A DNA stretch of 64,000 bases from Sphingopyxis sp. LC363. GTDB taxonomy: Bacteria > Pseudomonadota > Alphaproteobacteria > Sphingomonadales > Sphingomonadaceae. Shown piece after piece: positions 16,850 to 25,926 of this stretch. The stretch spans positions 1 through 64,000 of the forward strand of contig NZ_JNFC01000073.1 of the NCBI RefSeq assembly GCF_000756385.1. Direction: 5' to 3'. The translations under genes were made by a program, and so were the position numbers. Position 1 is the stretch's first letter. Every line of letters begins with the position of its first letter. The notes beneath the pieces are model-generated. The model saw only the letters and a program-made list of their open reading frames with translations. It did no database searches and had not been told where the DNA came from.

Positions 16850-17770
16850 ATGGCTCAAGGTACCCACGATTTCATTCCCGATCCGCGCAACGACGCGATC
16901 CTGATCAACGTCAACGGGACCCTCGTTCCTCGGGCACAGGCAAGCGTATCGGTGTTCGACAGCGGCTTCATGCTCGGCGACGGCGTGTGGGAGGGCATCC
17001 GCGTTCACAAAGGATGCATGGCGTTTCTCGACCAGCATCTGGACCGGCTATGGGAAGGCGCAAAGGCGATCGCGATGGATATCGGGATCACGCGCGACGC
17101 GCTCGAACGGCGCCTTTACGACACGATCGACGCGAACGGCATGGACTATTGCCATATCCGCCTGATGGTGACGCGCGGCATCCGTTCGACGCCCTATCAG
17201 GACCCGCGCGTTGTCGTCTCGCCCGCGACGATCGTAATCATCGCCGAGCACAAGGATCCGCTCCCCGCGACGGTCGAGAAGGGGCTGTCGCTTTTCACCG
17301 TCCATGTCCGGCGCGGCGACCCCGCAGTACAGGACCCCAAGCTCAATTCGCATTCGAAGCTCAATTGCATCACCGCGTGCATCCAGGCGGCACAGGCCGG
17401 CGCCGACGAGGCGCTGATGCTCGACCCGCACGGTTTCGTCGCGACGTGCAATTCGACGCATTTTTTCATCGTGCGCGGGGGCGAGGTATGGACGTCGAGC
17501 GGCGATTATTGCCTTGGCGGCATCACGCGCGGCAATGTCATCCGCATCTGCCGCGAAAACGGCATTCCGGTCTATGAGAAGAATTTCTCGCTCACCGACG
17601 TCTATGGCGCCGATGAGGCGTTCGTTACCGGCACCTTCGCCGGCGTCGTGCCCGCGCACACGATCGACGGGCGCAAGCTGACCGAGGGAAGGAGGGCGAT
17701 GGTCGAACGACTGCAAAGCCTCTACAAGGCGCTGATCGAGCGCGACATTGCCGGGCGGTCGCGGCCGTGA
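16850..17770 (+). CDS. class IV aminotransferase (BCAT/D-amino-acid transaminase fold)
   Basis: 306-aa fold-type IV PLP enzyme. The N-terminal domain has VFDSGFMLGDGVWEGIRV; the catalytic Lys is in NSHSKLNCI; the phosphate-binding region is GGITRGNVI; VTGTFAGVVPA follows. The usual acidic ligand to the PLP pyridine (normally V-T/A-E) is replaced: here the segment reads GFVATCNSTHFFIV. That may mark a distinct subfamily. Substrate unclear: branched-chain, D-alanine and amine transaminases are all possible. Its stop overlaps the sulfotransferase start by four bases. Confidence 0.85.
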   Translation: MAQGTHDFIPDPRNDAILINVNGTLVPRAQASVSVFDSGFMLGDGVWEGIRVHKGCMAFLDQHLDRLWEGAKAIAMDIGITRDALERRLYDTIDANGMDYCHIRLMVTRGIRSTPYQDPRVVVSPATIVIIAEHKDPLPATVEKGLSLFTVHVRRGDPAVQDPKLNSHSKLNCITACIQAAQAGADEALMLDPHGFVATCNSTHFFIVRGGEVWTSSGDYCLGGITRGNVIRICRENGIPVYEKNFSLTDVYGADEAFVTGTFAGVVPAHTIDGRKLTEGRRAMVERLQSLYKALIERDIAGRSRP

Positions 17771-18558
17771 CAGACTGCGTGCGTATCGCCCCGAGCGGGG
17801 ATCCGCTCAGGATCGCCCCGAGCGGGGAACCGCTCAAGATCGCAATGTGGTCCGGGCCGCGCAATCTGTCGACCGCGATGATGCGCAGTTTCGGCAGCCG
17901 CGCCGACAGCTTCGTCAGCGACGAGCCCTTTTATGGCGCATATCTCAAGGAAACCGGCGATCCGCAGCCGATGATGGACGCGGTCATGGCGTCGATGGAC
18001 TGCGACTGGGGCGGCGTTGCGCGCAGCATGGCGGGCACCTGTCCGACCGGCGCGAAGCTCTGGTACCAGAAGCATATGGCGCACCACATGGTCGGCCCGA
18101 TCGCCTACGACGATCTTCCCGGCCTGCGCCACGCCTTCCTGATCCGCGACCCCGCGCGCGTGATCGCGAGCTATGCGGCAAAGCGCGTTGCGGTGCGCCC
18201 CGATCATCTCGGCACCGCGAAGCAGGTCGAATTTTTCGACCGCGAGGCCGACCGGCTGGGCCACGCGCCGCCGGTGATCGACAGCGCCGACATATTGCGC
18301 GATCCGTCCGCGATGCTGCAGAAGCTGTGCGCAGCGCTCGGCATCGCATGGGACCCCGCGATGCTGCGCTGGAAGGCCGGAATCCACGATACGGATGGCG
18401 TCTGGGCCTCGCACTGGTACGATGCCGTCGCGTCAAGTACGGGCTTCGGTCCGCCCGACAAGCCGCAACCTGAACTGACGGCGGAGGGGCGGGCGGTCGC
18501 CGATGCCTGCCGTCCCGGTTACGACTATCTGGCACGGCATAAAATCACCGCCGCGTGA
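17767..18558 (+). CDS. sulfotransferase-family protein with duplicated N-terminal 9-mer
   Basis: 263 aa. The core begins IAMWSGPRNLSTAMMRSFGSR, with the 5'-PSB P-loop-like region typical of the short sulfotransferase/branched-chain aminotransferase-associated family; LIRDPARVIASY is the 3'-PB-like strand. The N-terminus has two tandem 9-residue copies (IAPSGDPLR, IAPSGEPLK) encoded by the 27-bp repeat at 17785-17838; they precede what is normally the protein's first strand. GTG 17767 overlaps the aminotransferase stop by four bases, and genes of this pair are often fused or adjacent, suggesting a shared pathway. Acceptor unknown. Confidence 0.78.
   Translation: MTDCVRIAPSGDPLRIAPSGEPLKIAMWSGPRNLSTAMMRSFGSRADSFVSDEPFYGAYLKETGDPQPMMDAVMASMDCDWGGVARSMAGTCPTGAKLWYQKHMAHHMVGPIAYDDLPGLRHAFLIRDPARVIASYAAKRVAVRPDHLGTAKQVEFFDREADRLGHAPPVIDSADILRDPSAMLQKLCAALGIAWDPAMLRWKAGIHDTDGVWASHWYDAVASSTGFGPPDKPQPELTAEGRAVADACRPGYDYLARHKITAA
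17785..17838 (+). repeat. 27-bp tandem duplication, in frame
   Basis: Two head-to-tail copies (17785-17811 and 17812-17838) beginning ATCGCCCCGAGCGGGG; they differ at only two positions by eye, and a third partial copy (ATCGC) follows. The unit is nine codons, so the reading frame is kept. Each copy contains the small palindrome CCCCGAGCGGGG-like hairpin. Confidence 0.85.
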
Positions 18559-18628
18559 AAATTCTGCTGTCCTATTAAGTCCCGTTTTGCCATCCATTTT
18601 GCGGGCACTGAAAAGGGGCGGGAAAAAC

Positions 18629-19963
18629 ATGCAATCGCGAGTAAAGTTCGGCAGTTTTCTGCGGGGAATCATCTTTGTCTCGACGGCGCTGGCCGGAGCC
18701 GCTGCGCTCCCGGTGCAGGCGCAAGATAGTGCCGGCCAGATCGTCATCACCGCCGCGCGTTACGTCGACGTGCTGACCGGCAAAACGGTCGACAATCCCG
18801 CGATCTTCGTCGGCGCCGACGGCCGCATCACGAACATCGCCGATGCGCGCACCGTGCGCTGGGGATCGAACGTCAAACATGTCGACCTTGGCGACAGAAC
18901 GCTGCTGCCGGGCCTGATCGACATGCACGTCCATCTCGACGGCCCCGCCGACATCGGCGGCTATCGCGGGCTCGAATTCACCGACAGCTTCTGGGGCATG
19001 ACCGCGGTCAAGAATGCGAACGACATGCTCGGCGCGGGCTTTACGACCGTGCGCAACCTTGGGTCGAGCGACCGCAACGATATCGGGCTCAAGCAGGCGA
19101 TCGACGCGGGCTATGCCACCGGCCCGCGCATCGTGCCCGCGGGCTATGCACTGGGCGCCACCGGCGGCCATTGCGACAGCACCTTTCTGCCGCCAAGCCT
19201 CGAAAGGGAGGACGGCAAAGAAGAGGGCATCGGCGATACGCCCGACGAACTGCGCTATCAGGTCCGCCGCCAGCGCAAATATGGCGCCGAGGTGATCAAG
19301 GTGTGCGCGACCGGCGGGGTCTTTTCGCGCAACACCGAACCGGGGCAGTTGCAGGTTTCCGAAAAGGAGCTCGCCGCGATCGCCGACGAGGCGCATCAAT
19401 GGGGCCTGCGCGTCGCCGCGCACGCGCATGGCGCCGAAGGCATCCGCGCCGCGATCGCCGCGGGGATCGACACGATCGAGCATGTCAGCCTGGTCGACGA
19501 CGAGGGCATCCGCATGGCTACCCAGCGCAAGCGGCCGGTGTGGTTCTCGATGGATATCTACAACACCGAATATACCCAGGCCGAAGGCGCGAAGAACGGC
19601 GTGCTCGAGGATAATCTGCGCAAGGACCGCGAGATTGCGCAGATCCAGCGCGACAATTTCCGCAAGGCGGTGAAAGCCGGGGTGCGCATGGTGTTCGGCT
19701 CCGACGCCGGGGTGATGCCGCACGGCGAGGTCGGCAAGCAGTTCCGCGTCATGGTCGAATATGGGATGACCCCGATGCAGGCGATCCAGGCCGCGACGAA
19801 GAACGCCGCCGAGGCGCTCGGCCGCGAGCAGGACGTCGGCGCGATCGCGGTCGGCCGCTATGCCGACATCGTCGGGGTCGACGGCGACCCGCTGACCGAC
19901 GTACGTCAGCTCGAAAGCGTCGATGCGGTGGTGAAGGGCGGGGTGCTGGTGAGGGGCGAATAG
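18629..19963 (+). CDS. exported metal-dependent amidohydrolase
   Basis: 444 aa with a signal peptide ending PVQAQ at about residue 31, so periplasmic. Amidohydrolase superfamily TIM barrel: metal ligands in DMHVHLDG, a probable carboxylated Lys region EVIKVCATGG, AAHAHGAEGIRAAI and DTIEHVS, and GSDAGVMPHG. The pattern fits the imidazolonepropionase-like/Xaa-Pro dipeptidase group that hydrolyses N-acyl amino acids or peptides. Start at ATG 18629 with GGGGCGGG upstream. It stands alone, 70 bases after the sulfotransferase gene and convergent with a phosphatase gene 3 bases away. Confidence 0.88.
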   Translation: MQSRVKFGSFLRGIIFVSTALAGAAALPVQAQDSAGQIVITAARYVDVLTGKTVDNPAIFVGADGRITNIADARTVRWGSNVKHVDLGDRTLLPGLIDMHVHLDGPADIGGYRGLEFTDSFWGMTAVKNANDMLGAGFTTVRNLGSSDRNDIGLKQAIDAGYATGPRIVPAGYALGATGGHCDSTFLPPSLEREDGKEEGIGDTPDELRYQVRRQRKYGAEVIKVCATGGVFSRNTEPGQLQVSEKELAAIADEAHQWGLRVAAHAHGAEGIRAAIAAGIDTIEHVSLVDDEGIRMATQRKRPVWFSMDIYNTEYTQAEGAKNGVLEDNLRKDREIAQIQRDNFRKAVKAGVRMVFGSDAGVMPHGEVGKQFRVMVEYGMTPMQAIQAATKNAAEALGREQDVGAIAVGRYADIVGVDGDPLTDVRQLESVDAVVKGGVLVRGE

Positions 19964-19966
19964 CCC

Positions 19967-20746
19967 CTAGACCACCAGCCGGTCGAGCATCGCCTCGCGC
20001 ATCTCGGGCGTGAAGTTCAGCACCGCCTCGGCATAGGTCGGGATATCGCCATGGTCGCGGCGCACCGTGGCGAGCGCGGCGTCGAGATAGGAGGGATTGA
20101 CCGACATCAGCGCGCGGATCGCATCGTCGTGAATCTCGGCGCCGTAACGCGATCGGATATGCGCCGCGCCCTGCGCGATGCGTTCCTCGATCTTGCCCGC
20201 GGTGTTGGTGAGCAGATAATCGTGCATCAGATCGTCCTCATGGACGCCGAGCAGCCGGTGGACGATCGCGACGGCGAACCCCGTGCGATCCTTGCCCGCG
20301 ACGCAATGGACGAGGCTGGGCGCATCATATTCGGACAGCGCGGCGAGATAGAGCCGCAGCGTCGCGACGAGCGCGGGGCGGTAGGGCATGCCGGCATAGG
20401 TATCGATCATCCGGTCGCGCGCCGTCGCGACGTCGATCGTCCCGCCCGCCGCCTGCAGATGCGGCGCGAGCCCCGCAGTCACACCGCCCGCGAACAGCAC
20501 GCGCGCCGAGAAATTGTCCGACCGCCGGCACGGATGCAGCTCGCGCTCGTCGTCGCCGCGAAGATCGACGACCGTTTCGAGCCCCAGCGCGTCGAGCGCG
20601 GTCAGATCCTCGTCGGTCGCCGCCTCATGGTGCGCCGATCGCCACAGCATCCCATCGCGCAGCCGCCCGTTGCCATCGACGGCATAGCCGCCATAGTCGC
20701 GGAAATTGTGGATGCCGGACAGCGGCAGGACACGCTCGGCGAGCAT
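19967..20746 (-). CDS. tyrosine/serine-type protein phosphatase (Y_phosphatase3 family)
   Basis: 259-aa cysteine-dependent phosphatase with the CX5R loop VHCVAGKDRTGFA and the N-terminal GIHNFRDYGGY typical of this bacterial family (MptpB/PF13350-like). Substrate may be phosphotyrosine or phosphoinositide. Two close ATGs (20752 and 20746); AGGAG lies one base from the first and seven from the second, so 20746 is preferred. The enoyl-CoA hydratase gene upstream ends inside this start, so they are co-transcribed. Confidence 0.87.
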   Translation of the reverse strand: MLAERVLPLSGIHNFRDYGGYAVDGNGRLRDGMLWRSAHHEAATDEDLTALDALGLETVVDLRGDDERELHPCRRSDNFSARVLFAGGVTAGLAPHLQAAGGTIDVATARDRMIDTYAGMPYRPALVATLRLYLAALSEYDAPSLVHCVAGKDRTGFAVAIVHRLLGVHEDDLMHDYLLTNTAGKIEERIAQGAAHIRSRYGAEIHDDAIRALMSVNPSYLDAALATVRRDHGDIPTYAEAVLNFTPEMREAMLDRLVV

Positions 20747-20748
20747 GG

Positions 20749-21552
20749 TCATTCTCCTGTAAACATAGGGGGACGCTTTTCGACGAACGCATTGATCGCC
20801 TCGCGGTTATCCGCGGTTTCGTGGACGATCGCCTGATAGGCTGCGCTCAACTCCAAAATATCGTTCATCCGGCTGTGCTGCGCCTCGCGCAACAAACGCT
20901 TCGTCAGGCGCAGCGCGCGGGGCGGGTTGCAGACGATCCGCTCGGCGATGGCGATCGCCCGGTCGAGCAGCTCCGCATCGGGCACGACGTCCGTCACCAG
21001 ACCATATTCCTTTGCCTGCGCGGCGTCAAAGCGGTCGCCGGTCAGGAACAGCTCGGCGGCGCGCGGGTAGCCGAGTATCTTCTGGAGCAGCCAGGCGCCG
21101 CCGTCGCCCGGGACGATCCCGACCTTGATGAAACTGCACGCGAATTTGGCACTCTCGGCCGCGATGCGAATGTCGCAGGTGCAGGCGAGGTCGGCGCCGA
21201 GCCCGATCGCATGACCGTTGACCGCCGCGATCATCGGCACCTCGCAGTCCATCAGCGCACGGATCACCGCCTGCACGCCCTTGCGATAATTGGCGCGGGT
21301 GGAATCGGGCTGGTCGAGCACGCCGATGCCGGTGCGGTCCTGCATGCCTTTGAGGTTCCCGCCGGCGCTGAACGCCTTGCCGCTACCGGTCAGGATGATC
21401 GCGCTGACGCTGCGGTCTTCGCCAAGGTCGCGCAGCGTGTCGATAATGTCCTGGCAGTCCTCGTGCGTGCCGATCGCATTCATGCTTCCGGGCTTGATCA
21501 TCGTCAGGATCGCGATCTTGCCCCGCCGCTCGACACTCAAAAATTCGCCCAT
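20749..21552 (-). CDS. enoyl-CoA hydratase/isomerase family protein
   Basis: 267-aa crotonase-fold protein. Oxyanion-hole segments: AFSAGGNLKGM and IAAVNGHAIGLGADLA; DIRIAAESAKFACSF and VGIVPGDGGAWLL follow. The second catalytic position is Asp/Gly-containing (PGDGG) where hydratases have a Glu, so it may be an isomerase or another crotonase. Likely a beta-oxidation step in the adjacent acyl-CoA gene cluster. ATG 21552 has AGGATAATTGAAG upstream; TTG 21558 is a poorer option. Divergent from the acyl-CoA dehydrogenase gene by 51 bases. Confidence 0.88.
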   Translation of the reverse strand: MGEFLSVERRGKIAILTMIKPGSMNAIGTHEDCQDIIDTLRDLGEDRSVSAIILTGSGKAFSAGGNLKGMQDRTGIGVLDQPDSTRANYRKGVQAVIRALMDCEVPMIAAVNGHAIGLGADLACTCDIRIAAESAKFACSFIKVGIVPGDGGAWLLQKILGYPRAAELFLTGDRFDAAQAKEYGLVTDVVPDAELLDRAIAIAERIVCNPPRALRLTKRLLREAQHSRMNDILELSAAYQAIVHETADNREAINAFVEKRPPMFTGE

Positions 21553-21603
21553 CTTCAATTATCCTTTGCTGCCTAACCAAAGCTATTGCATGGCTGGTGC
21601 GAC

Positions 21604-22743
21604 ATGCAAGGCTTTGCGCTCTATCCGTTCGATCCGCCTAGCGACATTGCCGCACTGCGCACCGATTTGCGGGCCTGGCTTGCGGTGAACCAGCTGCAGG
21701 GCGATCTGGTGGCGCGGGCGAATTGCTGGGTGAGTTTCGACGCCGGTTTCAGCCGCGCGCTCGGTGCCGCGGGCTATGTCGGGATGACGCTGCCGGCGCG
21801 CTATGGCGGCGGCGACCGCCATCCGCTCGAACGTTATGTCGTGATCGAGGAATTGCTGGCGGCGGGCGCCCCCGTTGGCGCGCACTGGATCGCCGACCGT
21901 CAGACCGGCCCGCTGATCCTGCGTTACGGCAGCGAAGAGCAGCGCGAGCGCTATCTGCCGGGCATCGCGAAAGGCGAGCTCTACGCCTGCATCGGCCTGT
22001 CCGAACCCGGCGCGGGGTCCGACCTCGCAGCGGTGCGGACCACGGCGCGCGAGACCGCCGAAGGCTGGCGCATCAACGGCCAGAAGATCTGGACCACCGG
22101 CGCACATTTCTCGCACATCATGCTCGCGCTCGTGCGGACCGAAGAGGGCAGCGAACGCAACGCGGGGCTTAGCCAGCTGCTGATCGACCTCGCCACCCCC
22201 GGCATCACGATCCGACCGATCATCGACATGGCGGGCCACCATGATTTCAACGAAGTGTTCTTCGACGATGTGCTCGTCCCGCACGGCGCCCTCGTCGGCG
22301 AGCGCGGGCAGGGGGGGCAACAGGTCACCGCCGAACTCGGGCTCGAACGTTCGGGGCCCGAGCGTTATCTGTCGAGCCATGCGCTGCTCGTCGCATTGAT
22401 CGACGCGGCGGGCGCCGACCCCGATCCGGCGGTCGCGACATTGATCGGCGAACTCACCGCCGAAATGTGGACGCTGCGCCAGCTGTCGATGTCGACCGCA
22501 GCGAAGCTCGCGGCGGGCGAGGATCCGATGGTCGAGGCGTCGGTGGTCAAGGAACTGGGCAATGCGTTCGAACAGGATATGCCGCGCCGCGTGCAGGCGA
22601 TCGTGACAAGCGGCTGGGATGATCCCGATGACCTCGCAAAACTGCTCCGCGCGCTGCTTATCGCTTCGCCGAGTTTCTCGCTGCGCGGCGGAACGCGCGA
22701 AGTGATCCGCGGGATCATTGCACGCGGATTGGGCCTGCGATGA
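21604..22743 (+). CDS. acyl-CoA dehydrogenase (large partner of a pair)
   Basis: 379-aa flavoenzyme of the acyl-CoA dehydrogenase family. The N-terminal helical domain, the FAD-contact motif (CIGLSEPGAGSDLAAVRT), WRINGQKIWTTGA in the beta domain, and a C-terminal helical domain ending FSLRGGTREVIRGIIARGLGL are all present. The start is ATG 21604 (MQGFALYPFD); an upstream TTG gives a longer form. The next gene, a short acyl-CoA dehydrogenase, starts on its stop (ATGA). Such pairs are known to form alpha2beta2 dehydrogenases in steroid side-chain oxidation. Confidence 0.9.
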   Translation: MQGFALYPFDPPSDIAALRTDLRAWLAVNQLQGDLVARANCWVSFDAGFSRALGAAGYVGMTLPARYGGGDRHPLERYVVIEELLAAGAPVGAHWIADRQTGPLILRYGSEEQRERYLPGIAKGELYACIGLSEPGAGSDLAAVRTTARETAEGWRINGQKIWTTGAHFSHIMLALVRTEEGSERNAGLSQLLIDLATPGITIRPIIDMAGHHDFNEVFFDDVLVPHGALVGERGQGGQQVTAELGLERSGPERYLSSHALLVALIDAAGADPDPAVATLIGELTAEMWTLRQLSMSTAAKLAAGEDPMVEASVVKELGNAFEQDMPRRVQAIVTSGWDDPDDLAKLLRALLIASPSFSLRGGTREVIRGIIARGLGLR

Positions 22744-23459
22744 GCGCCGCGCGCGACATGCTGTGCGATACGGCAAGCGCCGTATTCACCGAAGCGGCGA
22801 GCGTGGGCATCGGGCCGGTCGAGGATGCGGGCTTTGGCCTGCTGCTCGTTCCCGAGGCCGACGGCGGGTTCGGCGGCGACTGGGGCGACGTGAACGCGGT
22901 GCTGTGGATTGCGGGTCATAGCGTGCCCGACCTACCCGTCGCGGCGCTGATCCTGTCGGGATTGGGCGATGTCGATCCTGCCCTGCACGCCGCCGCGACG
23001 GTCAGCCTGATGGCTGGCGCGATGGGGCAGGCGCTCACCCTGTCGATCGACCATGTCAACACGCGCCAGCAGTTCGGCCGCCCGCTCGGCAAATTCCAGG
23101 CCGTGCAGCAATCGCTTGCCGTGATGGCATGTGAGGTGCGCGCGGTCGAGGCCGCGGCGGCGGCGCTGGCGGCGCGGCTCGACGCGACGGGGGGCGATGC
23201 GTTGGCCGCGGGCTTCGAGATCGCAGCGGCGAAACTGCGCGCCAATCGGGCGGTCGGAGTTGTGACGTCGGTAGCGCATCAGGTGCATGGTGCGATCGGT
23301 TTTACCGAGGAATATGACCTCCATCGTGTCACCGTCCCGCTAATGCGCTGGCGCGGTACGCACGGTAACGACGCGCATTGGGCGCAAATCCTCGGCCGTC
23401 AGGTCGCCGGTTTCGGCGGGCGCGGTCTCTGGGAAGCGATGACCGCGCGCGACGCCTGA
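22740..23459 (+). CDS. short acyl-CoA dehydrogenase-like protein (small partner)
   Basis: 239 aa, well below the usual 350-400. An N-terminal fragment (LLVPEADGGFGGDWGDVNAV) passes almost directly into the C-terminal helical domain (DHVNTRQQFGRPLGKFQAVQ; VAHQVHGAIGFTEEYDLH). The central beta domain that holds the flavin is largely missing. It overlaps the preceding dehydrogenase gene by four bases. The best reading is a partner subunit in a heteromeric enzyme; decay of a full-length gene is the alternative, but the frame is intact. Confidence 0.82.
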   Translation: MSAARDMLCDTASAVFTEAASVGIGPVEDAGFGLLLVPEADGGFGGDWGDVNAVLWIAGHSVPDLPVAALILSGLGDVDPALHAAATVSLMAGAMGQALTLSIDHVNTRQQFGRPLGKFQAVQQSLAVMACEVRAVEAAAAALAARLDATGGDALAAGFEIAAAKLRANRAVGVVTSVAHQVHGAIGFTEEYDLHRVTVPLMRWRGTHGNDAHWAQILGRQVAGFGGRGLWEAMTARDA

Positions 23460-23462
23460 ACC

Positions 23463-24593
23463 CTAACGGACCGCGCCGTCGTCTCGGAGCGCCGCTATCT
23501 CATCGGCGTCATAGCCAAGCCCTGCCAGAACCGCATCGCCATCGCCGCCGACCGCAGGCGCCGGGCGCGGCGTATCGTTGACCGTCGCCGAATAGCGCGG
23601 GGCGGGGGCAGGCTGGATCGCGCCGCCGACGGTCAGGAAGGTCTCGCGTTCGACATTATGTGGATGCTGCGGGGCTTCGGTCAGCGACAGGATCGGCGCG
23701 AAGCAGACGTCGGTCATTTCCATGATCGCGCACCATTCATCGCGCGTCTTCGTCCGGAACAGCGCGGTCAGCTTTTCCTTGAGCGGCCCCCATTTCGACG
23801 GGTCGAGTTGCGCATCGAAATCAGGGTCATCGGCGAGCCCGGTTTTTTCGCGGAGCAGCGCATAGAATTGCGGCTCGATCGAGCCGATCGAGATATATTT
23901 GCCGTCGGCGCAGACATAGGAGTCATAGAAATGCGCCGCGCCGTCGAGCATGTTGACGCCCGCTTCGTCCTTGAGCCGCCCGGCGGCGAGAAAGCCCCAG
24001 GTCATGCCCGCGAGCAGCGCCGATCCGTCGGTCATCGCGCAGTCGATCACCTGACCTTCGCCAGTGCGCGCCGCGTGGACGAGCGCGCTCGACATGCCGA
24101 AGGCGAGCATCATGCCGCCGCCGCCGAAGTCGCCGACATAGTTGACGGGCGGGACGGGCTTTTCGCCTGCGCGGCCGATGCCGTGAAGCACACCCGACAG
24201 CGAGATATAGTTGATGTCGTGCCCCGCCGCCTGCGCATAGGGGCCGAACTGGCCCCAGCCGGTCATGCGCCCGTAGACGAGCTTCGGATTGTCGGCGAGC
24301 AGCACCTCGGGCCCGAGTCCGAGCCGCTCCATCACGCCCGGGCGATAGCCCTCGATAATCCCGTCGGCGCTCTTGCAAAGTTCGCGCGCGATCCGCACCG
24401 CCTCCGGGTTCTTCATGTCGAGCGCGATCGACGTGCGGTTGCGGCTCAGCGGATCGCGTGGATCCATGAAACCGCCGGGGCGATCGATGCGGATGACCTC
24501 GGCGCCATGGTCGGCGAGCATCATGCCGCAGAAGGGACCGGGACCAATGCCGGCAAATTCGATGATCCTGATGCCCTTCAGCGGCCCGGCCAT
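23463..24593 (-). CDS. CaiB/BaiF CoA-transferase family, alpha-methylacyl-CoA racemase-like
   Basis: 376 aa. Opens MAGPLKGIRIIEFAGIGPGP. The three catalytic residues described for alpha-methylacyl-CoA racemase (His126, Asp156, Glu241 in the mycobacterial enzyme) have clear counterparts: H125 in AGHDINY, D155 in VGDFGGGG, E240 in GSIEPQF. So epimerisation at C2 of 2-methylacyl-CoA is more likely than CoA transfer. Start ATG 24593 after ACAGGAGAGCATC. Last gene of the minus-strand acyl-CoA operon that begins at 29016. It converges on the short dehydrogenase gene. Confidence 0.9.
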   Translation of the reverse strand: MAGPLKGIRIIEFAGIGPGPFCGMMLADHGAEVIRIDRPGGFMDPRDPLSRNRTSIALDMKNPEAVRIARELCKSADGIIEGYRPGVMERLGLGPEVLLADNPKLVYGRMTGWGQFGPYAQAAGHDINYISLSGVLHGIGRAGEKPVPPVNYVGDFGGGGMMLAFGMSSALVHAARTGEGQVIDCAMTDGSALLAGMTWGFLAAGRLKDEAGVNMLDGAAHFYDSYVCADGKYISIGSIEPQFYALLREKTGLADDPDFDAQLDPSKWGPLKEKLTALFRTKTRDEWCAIMEMTDVCFAPILSLTEAPQHPHNVERETFLTVGGAIQPAPAPRYSATVNDTPRPAPAVGGDGDAVLAGLGYDADEIAALRDDGAVR

Positions 24594-24609
24594 GATGCTC
24601 TCCTGTTCC

Positions 24610-25860
24610 TCAGATACGTTCGATGATGATCGCGGGCGCCATGCCGCCGGCGGCGCACATGGTGACGAGACCATAGCGGCCGCCCGAGCGTTCGAGTTCG
24701 TCGAGCGCGGTGCCGATCAGGATCGAGCCCGTTGCGCCGATCGGGTGCCCGAGCGCCATCGCGCCGCCGTTGATGTTCACCTTCTCACGGTCGAGATCGA
24801 GGTCGCGGATGAACTTCTCGGCGACGACCGCGAAGGCCTCGTTGATTTCCCAGACGTCGATATCGTCCTTGGTCAGCCCGGCCTTTTCCAGCACTTTCTT
24901 CGCCGCCGGGACGGGGGCGTTGAGCATCAACGTCGGATCGTCGCCGATATTGGCATAGGCGACGACGCGTGCGCGCGGTTTCAGGCCGTTCTTCTCGGCA
25001 TAGTCCTTCGACGTCAGCAGGATCGCCGCGGCGCCGTCGACGACGCCCGACGAATTGCCCGCATGGTGGAAATGCTGGATTTCGAGATCGGGATAGCGGC
25101 GGTTGATCTGTTTCCGGAAGGTGAAACCGCCGCCCATGTCGAAATCGGCGAGGCCGGCGAAGCTCGGCTTCAGCGCGGCGAGGCCTTCGGCGGTCGTTTC
25201 GGGGCGCGGAAACTCCTCGCGGTCGAGCGCGACGCTGCCGTCGGGATTGTACACAGGGACAACCGACTTGGCGAAGCGGCCTTCCTTGATCGCGCGATCG
25301 GCGCGCTGCTGGCTGACGAGCGCGAGCGCGTCGAGCGCCTCGCGGCTGATGCCTTCGATCGTCGCGATCGCGTCGCCGCACACACCCTGATGCGATTGCG
25401 GGTGGATTTCGTCGAGCGCTTCATGACCCGACCCCATCAAACGCGGGGGCAGGCCCGCATTTGCCTGTTCCGCCGCATAGGCGGTCGTGTAGCTCATCAT
25501 CTCGGTCCCGCCCGCGATGACGCAATCTTCCATACCGCTCATCACGCTGGCAGCGGCGAAGTTCACCGAGCTGATGCCGCCGCCGCAAAAACGATCGAGC
25601 GTCGTGCCGCTGGCCTTCGTGTCATAGCCGGCCGACAGCGCCGCCATGCGCCCGAGGTCGCCGCCCTGCTTGCCGTTCTGGCTCGACGTCGACCAGACGA
25701 TGTCGTCGACCGTCGCGGTGTCGAGATTGTTGCGGTCGCGGATCGCGGCGAGCACGGTCGCGGCGAGATGCTGCGGATGGAGGTGCGAGAGAGCGCCCTT
25801 GCCCGGCTTGCCGACCCCGCGGGGTGTACGAACGGCGTCGATGATATAGGCCTCGGCCAT
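24610..25860 (-). CDS. thiolase, acetyl-CoA acyltransferase
   Basis: 416-aa thiolase. Nucleophile Cys in LDRFCGGGISSVN, conserved INEAFAVV, GGAMALGHPIGATG with the catalytic His, and a C-terminal VTMCAAGGMAPA carrying the second Cys. All active-site elements of the degradative enzyme (cleaving 3-ketoacyl-CoA to acetyl- or propionyl-CoA) are present. ATG 25860 has AAAGGATACC. It lies in the same-strand run after the SDR dehydrogenase (66 bases). Confidence 0.93.
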   Translation of the reverse strand: MAEAYIIDAVRTPRGVGKPGKGALSHLHPQHLAATVLAAIRDRNNLDTATVDDIVWSTSSQNGKQGGDLGRMAALSAGYDTKASGTTLDRFCGGGISSVNFAAASVMSGMEDCVIAGGTEMMSYTTAYAAEQANAGLPPRLMGSGHEALDEIHPQSHQGVCGDAIATIEGISREALDALALVSQQRADRAIKEGRFAKSVVPVYNPDGSVALDREEFPRPETTAEGLAALKPSFAGLADFDMGGGFTFRKQINRRYPDLEIQHFHHAGNSSGVVDGAAAILLTSKDYAEKNGLKPRARVVAYANIGDDPTLMLNAPVPAAKKVLEKAGLTKDDIDVWEINEAFAVVAEKFIRDLDLDREKVNINGGAMALGHPIGATGSILIGTALDELERSGGRYGLVTMCAAGGMAPAIIIERI

Positions 25861-25926
25861 GATGGTATCCTTTCGTGGAGAGCTTTGAAGATCGTCGGTC
25901 GATTGAAAAGCGCGTTGATGGGGAGT

